From positions 4,340,001 to 4,404,000 of the forward strand of contig OZ218951.1 of assembly GCA_965112735.1 (NCBI GenBank): DNA of 64,000 nucleotides, given 5' to 3'. The notes beneath the pieces were generated by a model, which was given only the letters and a program-made list of their open reading frames with translations, did no database searches and was not told where the DNA came from. Position numbers and translations under genes: made by a program. Shown here piece after piece: positions 22,562 through 34,500 of the stretch (positions are counted from its first letter, which is position 1; each line of letters opens with the position of its first letter). This DNA is from Phaeosaccion multiseriatum. Its lineage: Eukaryota; Ochrophyta, other classes.

Positions 22562-25500
22562 ATGGTGATCATGGGCCGTGCAAAAGAGAGCGGCGAGAAG
22601 GGCGGCCCTCGTGTGACCCCGGGCGACATTGCCATTGTGGGAATGGGCTGTCGCCTTCCTGGGGGTGCCAACTCTGCCCGTGAGCTATGGGAACTGCTCT
22701 GCAGGGAGGGTAGCGGCATAACAGACCAGCCTACCGACAGGTGAGTCTTCTTGGAGACGGCCGTGTAGCTAGCGATGCGCTGCATGCGCTTGATGGCTTT
22801 GCCCCACGAGCTAAGGGTTGATACAGACAGAATCCTCGTGTCTTTGACTTTCTTGAGACTATTTCCTTGAGCTGAGCACAAGTGCCAGTCTGTTGCTGGA
22901 CTCGCTGCTGGAGCATTCGACTTGCTTCGGGCAGCAGTCCCCAGCGAGATTGGGATAAGAAGGCTCTGGGGCACTGAGTGAGGAGCGAGAGAGGGGAATC
23001 GCCGAAGGGGCGTGGTCATGGCTGGCTGGCTGCTCTTTCTCTCACTCACTCTGGCCGGCTGCTGTGTTGCCTTCAGATAGGCACACTGCCCACTTTCTTT
23101 AGAAGGTAGCTACCGAGTTCCCGACAAAGAGGGAAATTCTTACCTTATGTTTAAGGAAGCTTTCCAATCGGTCTATACGGGTTCAGGAGTGAGAAAGGGG
23201 GCCAGCCGCCCCCTCAGATCCGCCCTTATGCTACCCTTACATAACTGCCTACAGCCACAGCAAATAGTCACCTAAGTAGCCAAACCAAACACCTCCCTCC
23301 TCCGCGCCTCGCTCTCTCAGATGGGAGCCTGGGGCCCTGGACAAGCTCAAGAACGGCGGAGGCGTATACCCGACCCGGGGGGGCTTCCTACCCAACGTAG
23401 AGCTGTTCGACAACGCGTTTTTCAGCATTCCGGACACGGAGGCAGCCGCCATGGATCCTCAGCAGCGAGGTGAGCAAGGCTTCGCCGGAAAGGCGGGTCG
23501 GCGACAAGTCGGCTTTCTTTCCTGCCCCCCTTTCTTCTGCGCGTGCCAGACTTCTTGTTGTATCCCTCGTACCCTCCGAGTGCATTTCTTCAAGGAATCT
23601 GAAGACTTCTTGCGGGCTCTCCCCTCTCCCTCTTGCGTTTCTCCACTCGCGCCGGCACACGCAGTCATGCTGGAGGTGGCAGTCGAGGCCTTCCACGACG
23701 CGGGCTTCGGAAAGGAGGCTCTTGCCGGCAGCCGAACAGGTGCGTCGATGACCTCTCTAGTAGTGATGACTTCTCAGCGTTACATACTGTTTGTTTGGCG
23801 AGGTGCCAGTCCCTGCCTGCACTCTATTTCTGATGACGATAAGACCTCCAGTAGTACTGCACCACCCTACCTTTTGCCTGCGGTCCTGCTTGTTGACTGT
23901 CACATGCTCTTGTCCACGAACGGCCCAGGCGTGTTCATTGGGTGCGGCAGCGGAGACTGGACCTCGAGAATGCAGTCCCACGCTCCTGGCCCGTACGTCG
24001 CTACCGGCGCCTCGGAGGCCCTCGTGTCCAATCGGGTCTCCTTCGCTCTCGATCTGACGGGACCCTCCCAGACTGTCAACACCGCCTCGTCCTCCGCTCT
24101 CGTGGCCGTGCACCAGGCCTGCCGAGGCCTTCAGAGCGGCGATTGCGACATGGCCCTGGCTGGAGGGGTGTCCATCATGACCAGTCCCGAGGCCTGCTCC
24201 GCCATGTCCTTCCTGCACGTGCTGTCGCCTGACCAGCTGTGCATGACCTTCGACGCCTACGCCAATGGCTACGTGAGAGGAGGTGAGCAGGAATCGATGA
24301 TGTGAATGACTCATGACATGTGGGAGGAGGCTGGTTTCCGAAACGGCTTTCATCTCTTCATCCAGGCGAGTCACGGTCCCACTCATCGCTCACTTCTGTT
24401 GTCGAAATGTGTGTGTGTGTGTGTGTCTGTCTGTTTGTTTGTTTGCTTGCTTGTTTTTTTGTTTGTTTGTTTGTTTGTCTGTGGGTGAGAGCAGAGGGCT
24501 GTGGCGGTGTCGTGCTCAAGCGCCTCGCAGATGCCACAGAGGCCGATGACACCGTCTTGGCGGTGATCCGAGGCTCCTGCGTCAACCACACGGGCCTCGG
24601 CCCGACCCTCACCGCCCCCAGCGAAGCCGCGCAGCGGGCTGCGGTATTCGACGCTGTGGCGGAGGCAGGCGTCGCCCTGTCGGACGTGAGCTACGTCGAG
24701 GCGCACGGCACAGGCACGCCCCTCGGGGACAGCACGGAGTGGGCGTCCATCGCCGCTACCTACGGAGACCCCAACCTCGCGGGCGATCGCCCTCTCGTCA
24801 TCGGAGCCGTCAAGACCAACATCGGGCACGCGGAGGGCGCGGCGGGCATCGCGGGCCTCATCAAGGCTGTGCTCGTGCTCAGGCACGGCCAAGCACCCCC
24901 CAACCTCAACCTTTCCACGCTGAGCCCCGCACTCAAGACGGAGGACAACACCGCGGTACTGCCCCCCCTCGGTCGCATGACTACAATTCAGAGCCGAATC
25001 GGAGGTGCGTGAGGGTACTCTTGTTTTAAGCGTTGCTTTTGCATAAACTCATACCTCCTAGTCTGAATAGAGTCGTGAAGGGGGGAAATGGGAGGAAGAT
25101 TAGCAACGTATCATGCTTGTCCTCGGTGCCCGCCTTGCTTGAATGCTGAGTGGGACTACGCCCTCACCCAAGCGTCATCTTTCTTCCCGTGGTCATGGGT
25201 CGCCAAACAGAAATGCTTTCTTGAGTGCGCATGCACTATGGTAAATAATGCCCTGACTAATCCTCCCTCGATCCTCCCTCGTCCTCTCTCGTGCTGGTTG
25301 CTTTGCTCTCTTCTTCCCCTTGCAGCCGTCAACTCCTTTGGGTTTGGCGGCGCCAATGCCCACGTCATCCTGCAGGGGACGCCCATCCGCCCGTCTGAGA
25401 AGAGGTCCGAAGTGACACAGCCCCTCTTCAAGAACAGGAAGGCGTTCAAGTTGCTACCCGCCCTACCAACATCCGCTGGAAGCTCCTTGGCCACAGAGCT

Positions 25501-28500
25501 CCGCGGCTTCAGCCGAATCGAGCGCCACGAGAGGCTCTGTTCTATCATCACCGACATGGCTCTTTCCAGCACGGCAGGCACGGCCAGCATGGACGTGAAC
25601 AAGCCTTTCATGGAGGTTGGTGTGGACTCGTTGGCGCTCATGGAGCTGAGGCAGCGCCTGCACCTGCGCAGCGGCATTCCCGTGAGCAGTGCCGCCCTCT
25701 TCGCCCACCCCACCGTGGCGGCCTTGGCGGAGTGGTTGGACACTGCGCTTATGGAGGGGAGCGCGAGCAGCCTGCCCAGAAGGATGCCACCGTCTCAGGC
25801 GGGGAGTAGTGCCTCTGCCCCGCTTGCTGTGGTGGGCATGGCGTGTCGCTTCCCCGGAGGCGCAGACAGCCCGGAAGCTTTCTGGGCCATACTGATGAAG
25901 GCAAGGGACTGCATCAGCGCCATGCCCCCGGGAAGACTCGCTGGTGCAGGGAAGGAGTGGCACGGAGGCTTCATCGACGGAGTGGAGATGTTCGACAACG
26001 CCACGTTTGGCGTCTCCGTGGCTGAGGCCGAAGCCATGGACCCCACTCAGCGCATCATGCTCGAGGTCGGCTACGAGGCGCTGCACGAGGCAGGCTTCTC
26101 CATGGACACGCTGCGCGACAGCAACACCGGAGTGTTCGTGGGCGCCATGCAGCACGGCGACTGGGCCGCGCTCAACAAAGACGGGGCCGCCAAGACCCAC
26201 TCCATGATGGGCGAATCAGCGGGCTGCCCTGCAAACCGCCTGTCCTACGCGCTGGGCCTGCGAGGCCCGAGTATCTCCGTTGATACGCTCTGCTCTTCTT
26301 CGCTCGTTGCGCTGGACACGGCGTGTCGCTACCTTCGCTTCGGCACGTGCGACGCTGCGGTGGTGGGAGGAGTGAACCTGCTGCTCGGCTCGCGGTCCTT
26401 CGAGCAGCTCGACAACGCAGGCTTCCTGTCCAAGGACTGGTACGTCATAGATACCAGGGCCTATCTTTGGGAGTATCGAGGTGCTCTACTGCGAGTGGAG
26501 TCGTGGAACTTTTTGTTTGATAGGTAGACCACAAGCATTTTGTCGCTCTCAATGCCTTGACTTGACGTCCACCGCTCCCGTCTGTTTCGTTCTCGTACCC
26601 ACCGCAGGCGCTGCAAGACGTTCGACGTATCGGCCAACGGGTACGTCCGAGGAGAGGGCTGCGGCGCCGTGGTGCTGAAGCGGCTTGATGACGCGGAGCG
26701 CAACGGAGACAGCATTCTCGCCGTCGTGCGGGGAAGCTCCGTGAACCACAATGGGCGCTCTATGCGGCTCACAGCACCCAGTCCAGACGCACAGCAGACG
26801 CTGATTGAGGCAGCCTTGGAGGAGGCCGGCGTAGCAGGCTGTGAGGTTCACTTCGTGGAGACGCACGGCACCGGCACGGCTCTCGGAGACCCAATCGAGA
26901 TGAGCGGCCTCAAAGCCGCGTATGGAGAAGGGCGGGAGATCTCTTTCCCACTCACGGTCGGAGCCGTCAAGACCAACATTGGTCACTTGGAGGGCGCGGC
27001 AGGCATCGCCGGACTCTTGAAGACCATCCTCACATTGCAGCACAGGGCTGCTCCAGGCAACCTGCACCTCAGAAAGCTCAATCCTGAGCTTGAGGCTGAT
27101 GGATTTGCGTTATTCCCGTCCTCGCCGGGACTATCTCCACTGGGTGCCGGTGGCGAGGGACACCCTCATGACTCCGACGAGGTGCTGTACGCAGGAGTAA
27201 GCTCGTTCGGAGCAGGAGGCACCAATGCCCATGTGGTGCTGAGCAGCGCTACGCTGAGGGTGGAGGGGCAGGTTCCAAAGCAGCCAACGAGAAGTGGTGA
27301 TGCGGAGGTCGCCTCACCTACGCACGTCTTTCTCTTCACGGGGCAAGGCTCCCAGTACCTCGGAATGGGCAAAGCGCTCTACGAACAGGTTAGTTGACTC
27401 GCACCATGTTCGTCTGTCTCCGCTCTCCTCATTGCTTCTGTCGGGTTCCATCATCTCGCCCATACACCCTGTTTCTCATCTTCTTGTCTGTACGCTGTGC
27501 TCTCCTCTCTATGCTGCTCTTGTGGGGCTTCAACAGCATGACGTCTTCCGCGAAGCTGTTCACCGCTGTGATGGTCTCCTGCAGGCCCGGGCCTGGCTGG
27601 ACAAGTCCGTGGTGGAGCTCATGTACCCGGCTGCCGTTGGGGAGGAGCAGGAGGAGCGTGCACAAGCGCTACTGAAGGAGACGCGCTACTGCCAGCCGTG
27701 CCTGTTCGTGCTGGAGTACGCACTGTGCGAGCTGTGGAAGTCGAAGGGCGTGGAGCCGTCCGTGGTTATGGGACACAGTCTGGGAGAGGTGGTGGCGGCA
27801 TGCGTGGCTGGCGTCATGTCGCTGGAGGACGGGTTGATGCTGTCCGCCAAAAGAGGAGCCGCCATGCAGGCGTGCCCCGAGGGGGACGGAGTGATGGTCG
27901 CAGTACGGGCAGGCCGCGAGGCGACCGTGGCAAGCATCGACGCTGCGGGGGTGGCAGGCGAGGTGATGCTGGCGTCCTCCAACGGCCCTCAGGCCTGCGT
28001 GATCTCTGGCGCTGGCACCGCTGTGGCCAAGGTGGTGGACAGGCTTTCAGCGGGTGGGGTGGGGTGCAAGGCCTTGGAGGTGTCGCACGCCTTCCACTCC
28101 CCCCTGATGCGGCCCGCTGTGCGCGCTCTGGAGGAGGCACTGAGGCAGGTGTCGCTGAGCCCCCCACGCATCCCTCTGGTGTCCAACGTGACGGGCGAGG
28201 TGGTGAAGGCGGAGGAGGTGACGAAGCCCGACTACTGGGTGCAGCACATGCTGTCTCCGGTGCTGTTTGCGGAGAGTGTTGCCACTCTGCTGCGGGAGAT
28301 CCCTGGAGCCGCGGTGCGAGTGGTAGAGATAGGGCCAAGCCCTGTGCTGACCAACATAGCGCGGCAATGCGCGGGGGAGAGGTCGGGCGTGATGTGGCAG
28401 CCCTCCATGCAGCAGCAGCGCGAGGAGAGCGACGCCACCTCCTTCGACTCGGCGGTGGCCGCAGTGCTGGGCAAGCCCCTTCCTCTGTTCCCATCGCGCA

Positions 28501-31500
28501 AGGCCTTTCGATGGTACACACCACAAACCACAGCTGTCAAGGAGGATGACCACGGTCCGCTCTATGTGCTTGACTGGCACGTGCTTGAGGTGCCGACGTC
28601 TTCGCAGCAGGCTTTGCCAACCGACAGCGCCCCGTGGCTCGTGGTTCTCCCCAAGGGGGCCACAGAGGAGCACACATCGAGCGCCCACGGAGCCTTGGAT
28701 GCTGTCCGAAGCGCAGCGGAGACATGCAGTATAGAGATGCGTGTGGTGGAGGCGATCACTTTGCGTGAGCCGCTGCGCGGCTCCCATCTCTTCTACTTGA
28801 CATCAGCAACGAGCCCAGCGGCTGAGGGGGCAAGTAACTTTGTGCAAACTGTACAGCATTTAGGCGGAGTCGACTCAGTGATGCCGGTGACCGTGGTGAC
28901 AACGGGCGTATACAGCGGTGTGGGCTGGCAGAGCAGCTGGGCAGTGGGGCTGGTGAGAAGCGTACGTCTCGAGCGGGGCGACGTCGTCGTGAACCACGTC
29001 GACCTTGCCACTGCCATGGCTGAGCCTTCTGAGGACGCTCGATCTGGAGTAGACGACACGCATGCTCAAGCTGCCTCCCAGGCTATGATGCTGTCTTCGA
29101 CTCCACCTGCCGGAGGGCGAGGTATGGATCTGCTGGTTCGAGGATGTGAAATCCTTTCTCCGAGGCTGGTGCCGAGCTCATTGAGCCTAAGCTCAGCACG
29201 AGAGGATGGCGTTCCTTGCAAAGAGGACGGGACGTACTTAATCAGCGGTGGGCTCGGGGGCCTTGGTCTGGTGACGGCAAAGCACTTGGTTTCCAGGGGC
29301 GCCCGGCACCTGCTCCTCCTGTCTCGACGCGGCCGAGCGGCTGAGGAGGTTTCAGAGCTTTGGCAAGCGCTGCAGAGTATGGAAGGCGTCATCGCCTTGG
29401 CCGTGGCCTGCGATGTGTCGGACATGAGACAGCTTCGAGCTGCTGTAGGAACCGCTGTGGAGGGGCTGCCTCCCATTCGGGGTGTGATTCACGCAGCGGG
29501 AGTGAGCGGCGCAAAGGGAATGATATCGGGCGAGTCTGGAGAGAATCTGCAGAAGGTTTTCGCCGCCAAGGTCCAAGGGGGGTGGAATCTCCACACGCTC
29601 TGCCTTGAGTGGGCGGCGAGCAGCAGGGAGGAGGTCGACTTTTTCGTCTCGTACTCCTCGACTTCCGCTTTTCTCGGCCTTTCCAGTCAAAGCGCCTATG
29701 CCGGGGCCAACGCTGCTTTGGACGGGCTGATGCGGTACCGCTGGAGCCAGCTTGGCTTGCCTGGTTCCAGCGTGCAATGGGGGCCCTGGGGCGACGTGGG
29801 CATGGCTGCGCGGTCCGGAATGGTGTCGAAAGCCGCGGAGATGACTGGCGTTGGCCTCATATCCCCGACGCTCGGCATGGAGGCCTTGGATGCGGTCCTT
29901 GTAAGCCAGACGCAAACCAACGCGCAGGAGGTGGCCGTGATGCCGGGCATGAGGTGGGAAAGGTTCAGAGCGAGCCTGGACCCTGTGCATCGCGATTTCC
30001 TCGGGCAACTGGAGGACAGGAGGCGGGGTGGCAGAGAGTCAAACAGCCCCAACAGAGTCAACGCCGAGGTGAGGGAAGAACTGCTGCGCATGTCGGAGTC
30101 AGCACGGCGGGAGAGCATCGAGCATGTCCTGACGGACATGGCGGTCGAGTGCATTGGTGACGACGCCACTGTCAAAGCAACAAGGCCCTTGATGGAGGCC
30201 GGACTTGACTCACTAGCATCTGTGGAGTTCCGCGGGCGGATTGAGGCCTGGAGCGGTGTTCCTGTCTCGAATAGCGCCTTCTTCTCGTATCCATCGGTGG
30301 CAGTACTGGCCGCGTGGCTCGAGGCTCAGATTCTGGAGGCGCCGGATGCTCATGTAAGAGGTGACGGGGTGCTGCTGAGGCGGCAATCGTCCTCGGACTC
30401 TCGAGCCCCCATCGCCGTAGTGAGTATGGCGTGTCGCTTCCCCGGTGGAGCCAACAGCCCTGAGCAGCTGTGGTCCGTACTGTGCGAGGGCAGGGACTGC
30501 ATCACGGCAGCGCCGCATGGCAGGTGGGAGAGCAAGGCGGGCGATGCCGAGCTGCAGGGAGGGTTCATCGAGGGTGTGGAGATGTTCGACAATGCCTTCT
30601 TTGGCATCAGTGCTCCTGAGGCAGAGGCAATGGACCCCAACCAGCGCATCATGCTGGAGGTAGCCTTCGAGGCCTTGCATAGTGCGGGAGAGAGCAAGAG
30701 CAGCCTTCGGGGTAGCAACACTGGGGTGTTCGTGGGCTTATCGGACACGGACTGGGGATTTGTGGCAGGAGGAGATGCCGCTGAGGGTGCCTACGGTGGT
30801 ATGGGCCTGACGGCTTCGAACATTGCTAATCGCGTGTCCTACACTCTGGGCCTCTGCGGTCCCAGCGCGCTGCTGCAGACAGTCTGCTCGTCGTCTTTGG
30901 TGGCCCTGGACGCTGCCTGCAGCAACCTCCGCCTGGGCAAGTGCGACTCGGCGGTGGTCGGTGGCGTGAACCTACTGCTCGGGAAGAGCGCCTTTCAGTC
31001 CTTGACTGCGGGGACATTCCTCTCCTCCGACGGGTAAGTGGCGCGAGCTGCGCCACACAGCATTGCATTGCACAGCATTGCATTGCACAGCATTCTTTTC
31101 TTCTGGGCTCATTCTCCCTCTCTGGGGGCTCTCCTTGTCCTGCTCTGCTCACACTCTGAACTACTCATCACTGTCCTTTGTGCTTGGCCGACTTTCGGGG
31201 CCGAAGAGCACTCTTCTAACGTCAGCTTTGTACATTTCTTCCACCAACAACATGCACTGCCATATCTCTCCTTTGAACCTTCTCAGGCGCTGCAAGACGT
31301 TCGACGCCTCGGCCAACGGATACGTGCGGGGTGAGGGGTGCGGTGCCGTCGTGCTGAAGCCCCTGGACGACGCCCTCGCTGCGGGAGACAATGTCCTGGC
31401 CGTGATTGAGGGCTGTGCCGTGAACCACAATGGGGCCAGTGCCCGCCTGACGGCCCCCAGCCCTGCGGCCCAGCGAAGGCTCATCGAGGCCGCGCTGAGT

Positions 31501-34500
31501 GAGGCCGGTCGGGAGGGATCCGAGGTGCGCATCGTGGAGGCGCACGGCACAGGAACCTCGCTCGGCGACCCCATCGAAATGAGCGCTCTCAAGGCCACGT
31601 ACGGGAAGAACCGTGACGAGTCTTTCCCGTTGGTGGTGGGTGCGGTGAAGACCAACATCGGCCACTTGGAGGGTGCGGCGGGCCTTGCGGGGCTCATCAA
31701 GGCCGTCTTGATGCTGCAGCACCGCGCCGTGCCCGCCAACCTCCACCTCGAGACCATCAACCCGGAGCTGGACATGGACGGTTTCCACGTGCGGCTCCCG
31801 GAGGTGATGGTGCAGCTGGAGGATGAGGGAGACGTGTTGGTGGGCGTGAGCTCGTTCGGGGCGGGAGGCACGAATGCGCATGTGCTGTTGAGGAGCCATG
31901 GGGACAAGAGGGAGGGCTCGACACGCGCTGCTCATGCCCCTCGTCATCATGCAGAGACTCCGGTGGGCTTCTTGTTCACGGGACAGGGCTCGCAATACGT
32001 GGGCATGGGCAGGGAGCTCTATGAGGAGGAGGCCGTGTTTCACGAGATTGTGGAACGGTGCAGTGGACTGCTCATGAAGCGGTCCTGGCTGGACAAGTCC
32101 GTGGTGGAGCTCATGTACCCGGCTGCCGTTGGGGAGGAGCAGGAGGAGCGTGCACAAGCGCTACTGAAGGAGACGCACTACTGCCAGCCGTGTCTGTTTG
32201 TGCTGGAGTACGCACTGTGCGAGCTGTGGAAGTCAAAGGGCGTGGAGCCGTCCGTGGTGATGGGCCACAGTCTGGGAGAGGTGGTGGCGGCGTGCGTGGC
32301 TGGCGTCATGTCGCTGGAGGACGGGTTGATGCTGTCCGCCAAGAGAGGAGCCGCCATGCAAGCGTGCCCCGAGGGGGACGGAGTGATGGTCGCAGTACGG
32401 GCAGGCCGCGAGGCGACCGTGGCAAGCATCGACGCTGCGGGGGTAGCAGGCGAGGTGGTGCTGGCGTCGTCCAACGGCCCTCAGGCCTGCGTGATCTCTG
32501 GCGCTGGCACCGCTGTGGCCAAGGTGGTGGACAGGCTTTCAGCAGATGGGGTGGGGTGCAAGGCCTTGGAGGTGTCGCACGCCTTCCACTCCCCCCTGAT
32601 GAAGCCCGCTGTGCGCGCTCTGGAGGAGGCACTGAGGCAGGTGTCGCTGAGTCCCCCGCGCATCCCGCTGGTGTCCAACGTGACGGGTGAGGTGGTGAAG
32701 GCGGAGGAGGTGACGAAGCCCGACTACTGGGTGGAGCACATGCTCTCTCCGGTGCTGTTTGCGGAGGGCATCCACGCGCTGGTGGACAACTTCATGGAGG
32801 ATGGGCAGGGTCTGAATCTTGTCGAGCTGGGGCCCAATCCAGTGCTGAGCAACATGGGAACCAAGTGCCAGAGTCGAGAGGGGCTGGCCTGGATACCCTC
32901 CTTTACGCGCGAACAGAAGGCCGATGAGTCGTTTGGCGAGGCGCTGGGCAGAGTAGCCGGGCCAGAGCACCCCCAACTCTTCCCAACACGCCGGTCGTTT
33001 CGCTGGTACACGCCTCCGCTGGCATTCTTTTCGAGTGGTCAGCTGTCCCAAGAGGGAGAAGGGGTCCGGCTCTCGAGCCCTTTTTCTCCTCACCTGAAGG
33101 ACCTCCTCAAGGACCATGCCGTGAACAAGGTGGTGATCATTCCGGGGGTGACGTACATCGAGGTGGGCGTCGTCGCTGCTCTTGGAGGGACACAGCTCGG
33201 GGCACAGCAGCAGGTAGTCCTGCAAGGCGCCAACTTTGTGGTTCCGTTGGAGGTGGAGGGTGTCCAGCAGACTGGCGCGGCCAAAGCGCACAGCCTCAAC
33301 ACAATTGTCTGTGGCGGCCTGAGTACCCTGCACGGGGGAGATGGAAGCATGCAGTTTTTCGGAGGTGCCGAGGGCGACCGCGGCACGACCGCGAGGATGG
33401 CCCAGGTGTCTGTCACGGAGCGAGCGGAGCCGCGTGACCCCCTCGATGTAGAGGATATCAAGGGACGCGTAGGGACAGTCGATATCGCGTGGAGTTTGTA
33501 CAAGGCAATGGCGGATGCCAATTTCAATTATGGCCCTCGCTTTGAGCGGAATGCGCACATGTTCGCTAATGACGGAGAGGTGTTGTCGATAGTGCGTGCT
33601 CTCGACGCGGAGCTGTGCGAGCCATGGGAGGTGGCGGGGTTTGCAGTCCACCCTGCGGTGCTCGACAATGCGACTCACTCCATCCTACACGCAATCCCAC
33701 AGCAGCTGCTGAAAGCGAGTGGCAGAGCTCCATTCCTTCCCGTTGGCTTCGACGAGGTTGTCGTCTTTGGCGGCATTAGAGGAGAGAGGGTGTGGGTGCA
33801 CACAAGATTCATCGAAGTGGAGGAAGGGGGAAACAGCATCAAGTATGACATCAAGATTGCTGATTTCGAGAGCAAGCAGATTCTTGTGGAGATGCGGGGA
33901 TTCCGCGTGCAGCGAGCGAGAGGCTTCGCCCGCTCCAACCCACTGCGTCGCGCCATGTACACGCTGGAATGGGAGGCCACTGAGTCTCACTTGCCCGTAG
34001 AGCTGCCTCCACATGACCCTGAGGCAGCGCGGCAACGATGGCTGGTGGCTATTGCTCAAGAGGAGGGGGAGAGTGAGCCTGCTATCATTGCAGCAGTGCG
34101 GCGCTCTGTTCCAGCGGGTGTGGACTTGCGCACTCGGTACGGAGGAGGGACGGACGGCTCTTGGGATGGTGATGCGCTTCTTCTTGGAGAGGCCGAGTGG
34201 TCTCGAGTCTTGTACGTGCTCATCCCCGGGGATGGGGACGGCAAAGATGAAGCACAAGGGGTCCAGCTGGCACGAGCGGCCTTCGCCCTCATGGCCCTAC
34301 TCAGGCGCCTGCCCACTGCCTCGAGTGTACCGCTGACTATCTTGACGAGGGGCGTCCAAAGTGGCGAGGACTGGCGTCACAGCTGGGTGACTGGGCTGGT
34401 GCGGACTGCGAGGATGGAGCACCCCTCCATGCTCATTGGTGTGGTGGACCTTACCGACAAGGAGACGGAGGACAGCGAGCTTGTTTTAAGCTTGGCCATG

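Noticed and set aside
22731-23049. Minus-strand open frames over the first PKS introns
   Set aside because: They have no domain content and overlap intron 1 of the PKS, whose flanking exons rejoin the KS1 motif in phase.
32539-33678. 379-residue minus-strand open frame opposite the PKS
   Set aside because: It is the antisense shadow of the AT2/DH region; GC-rich coding DNA leaves long open antisense frames.
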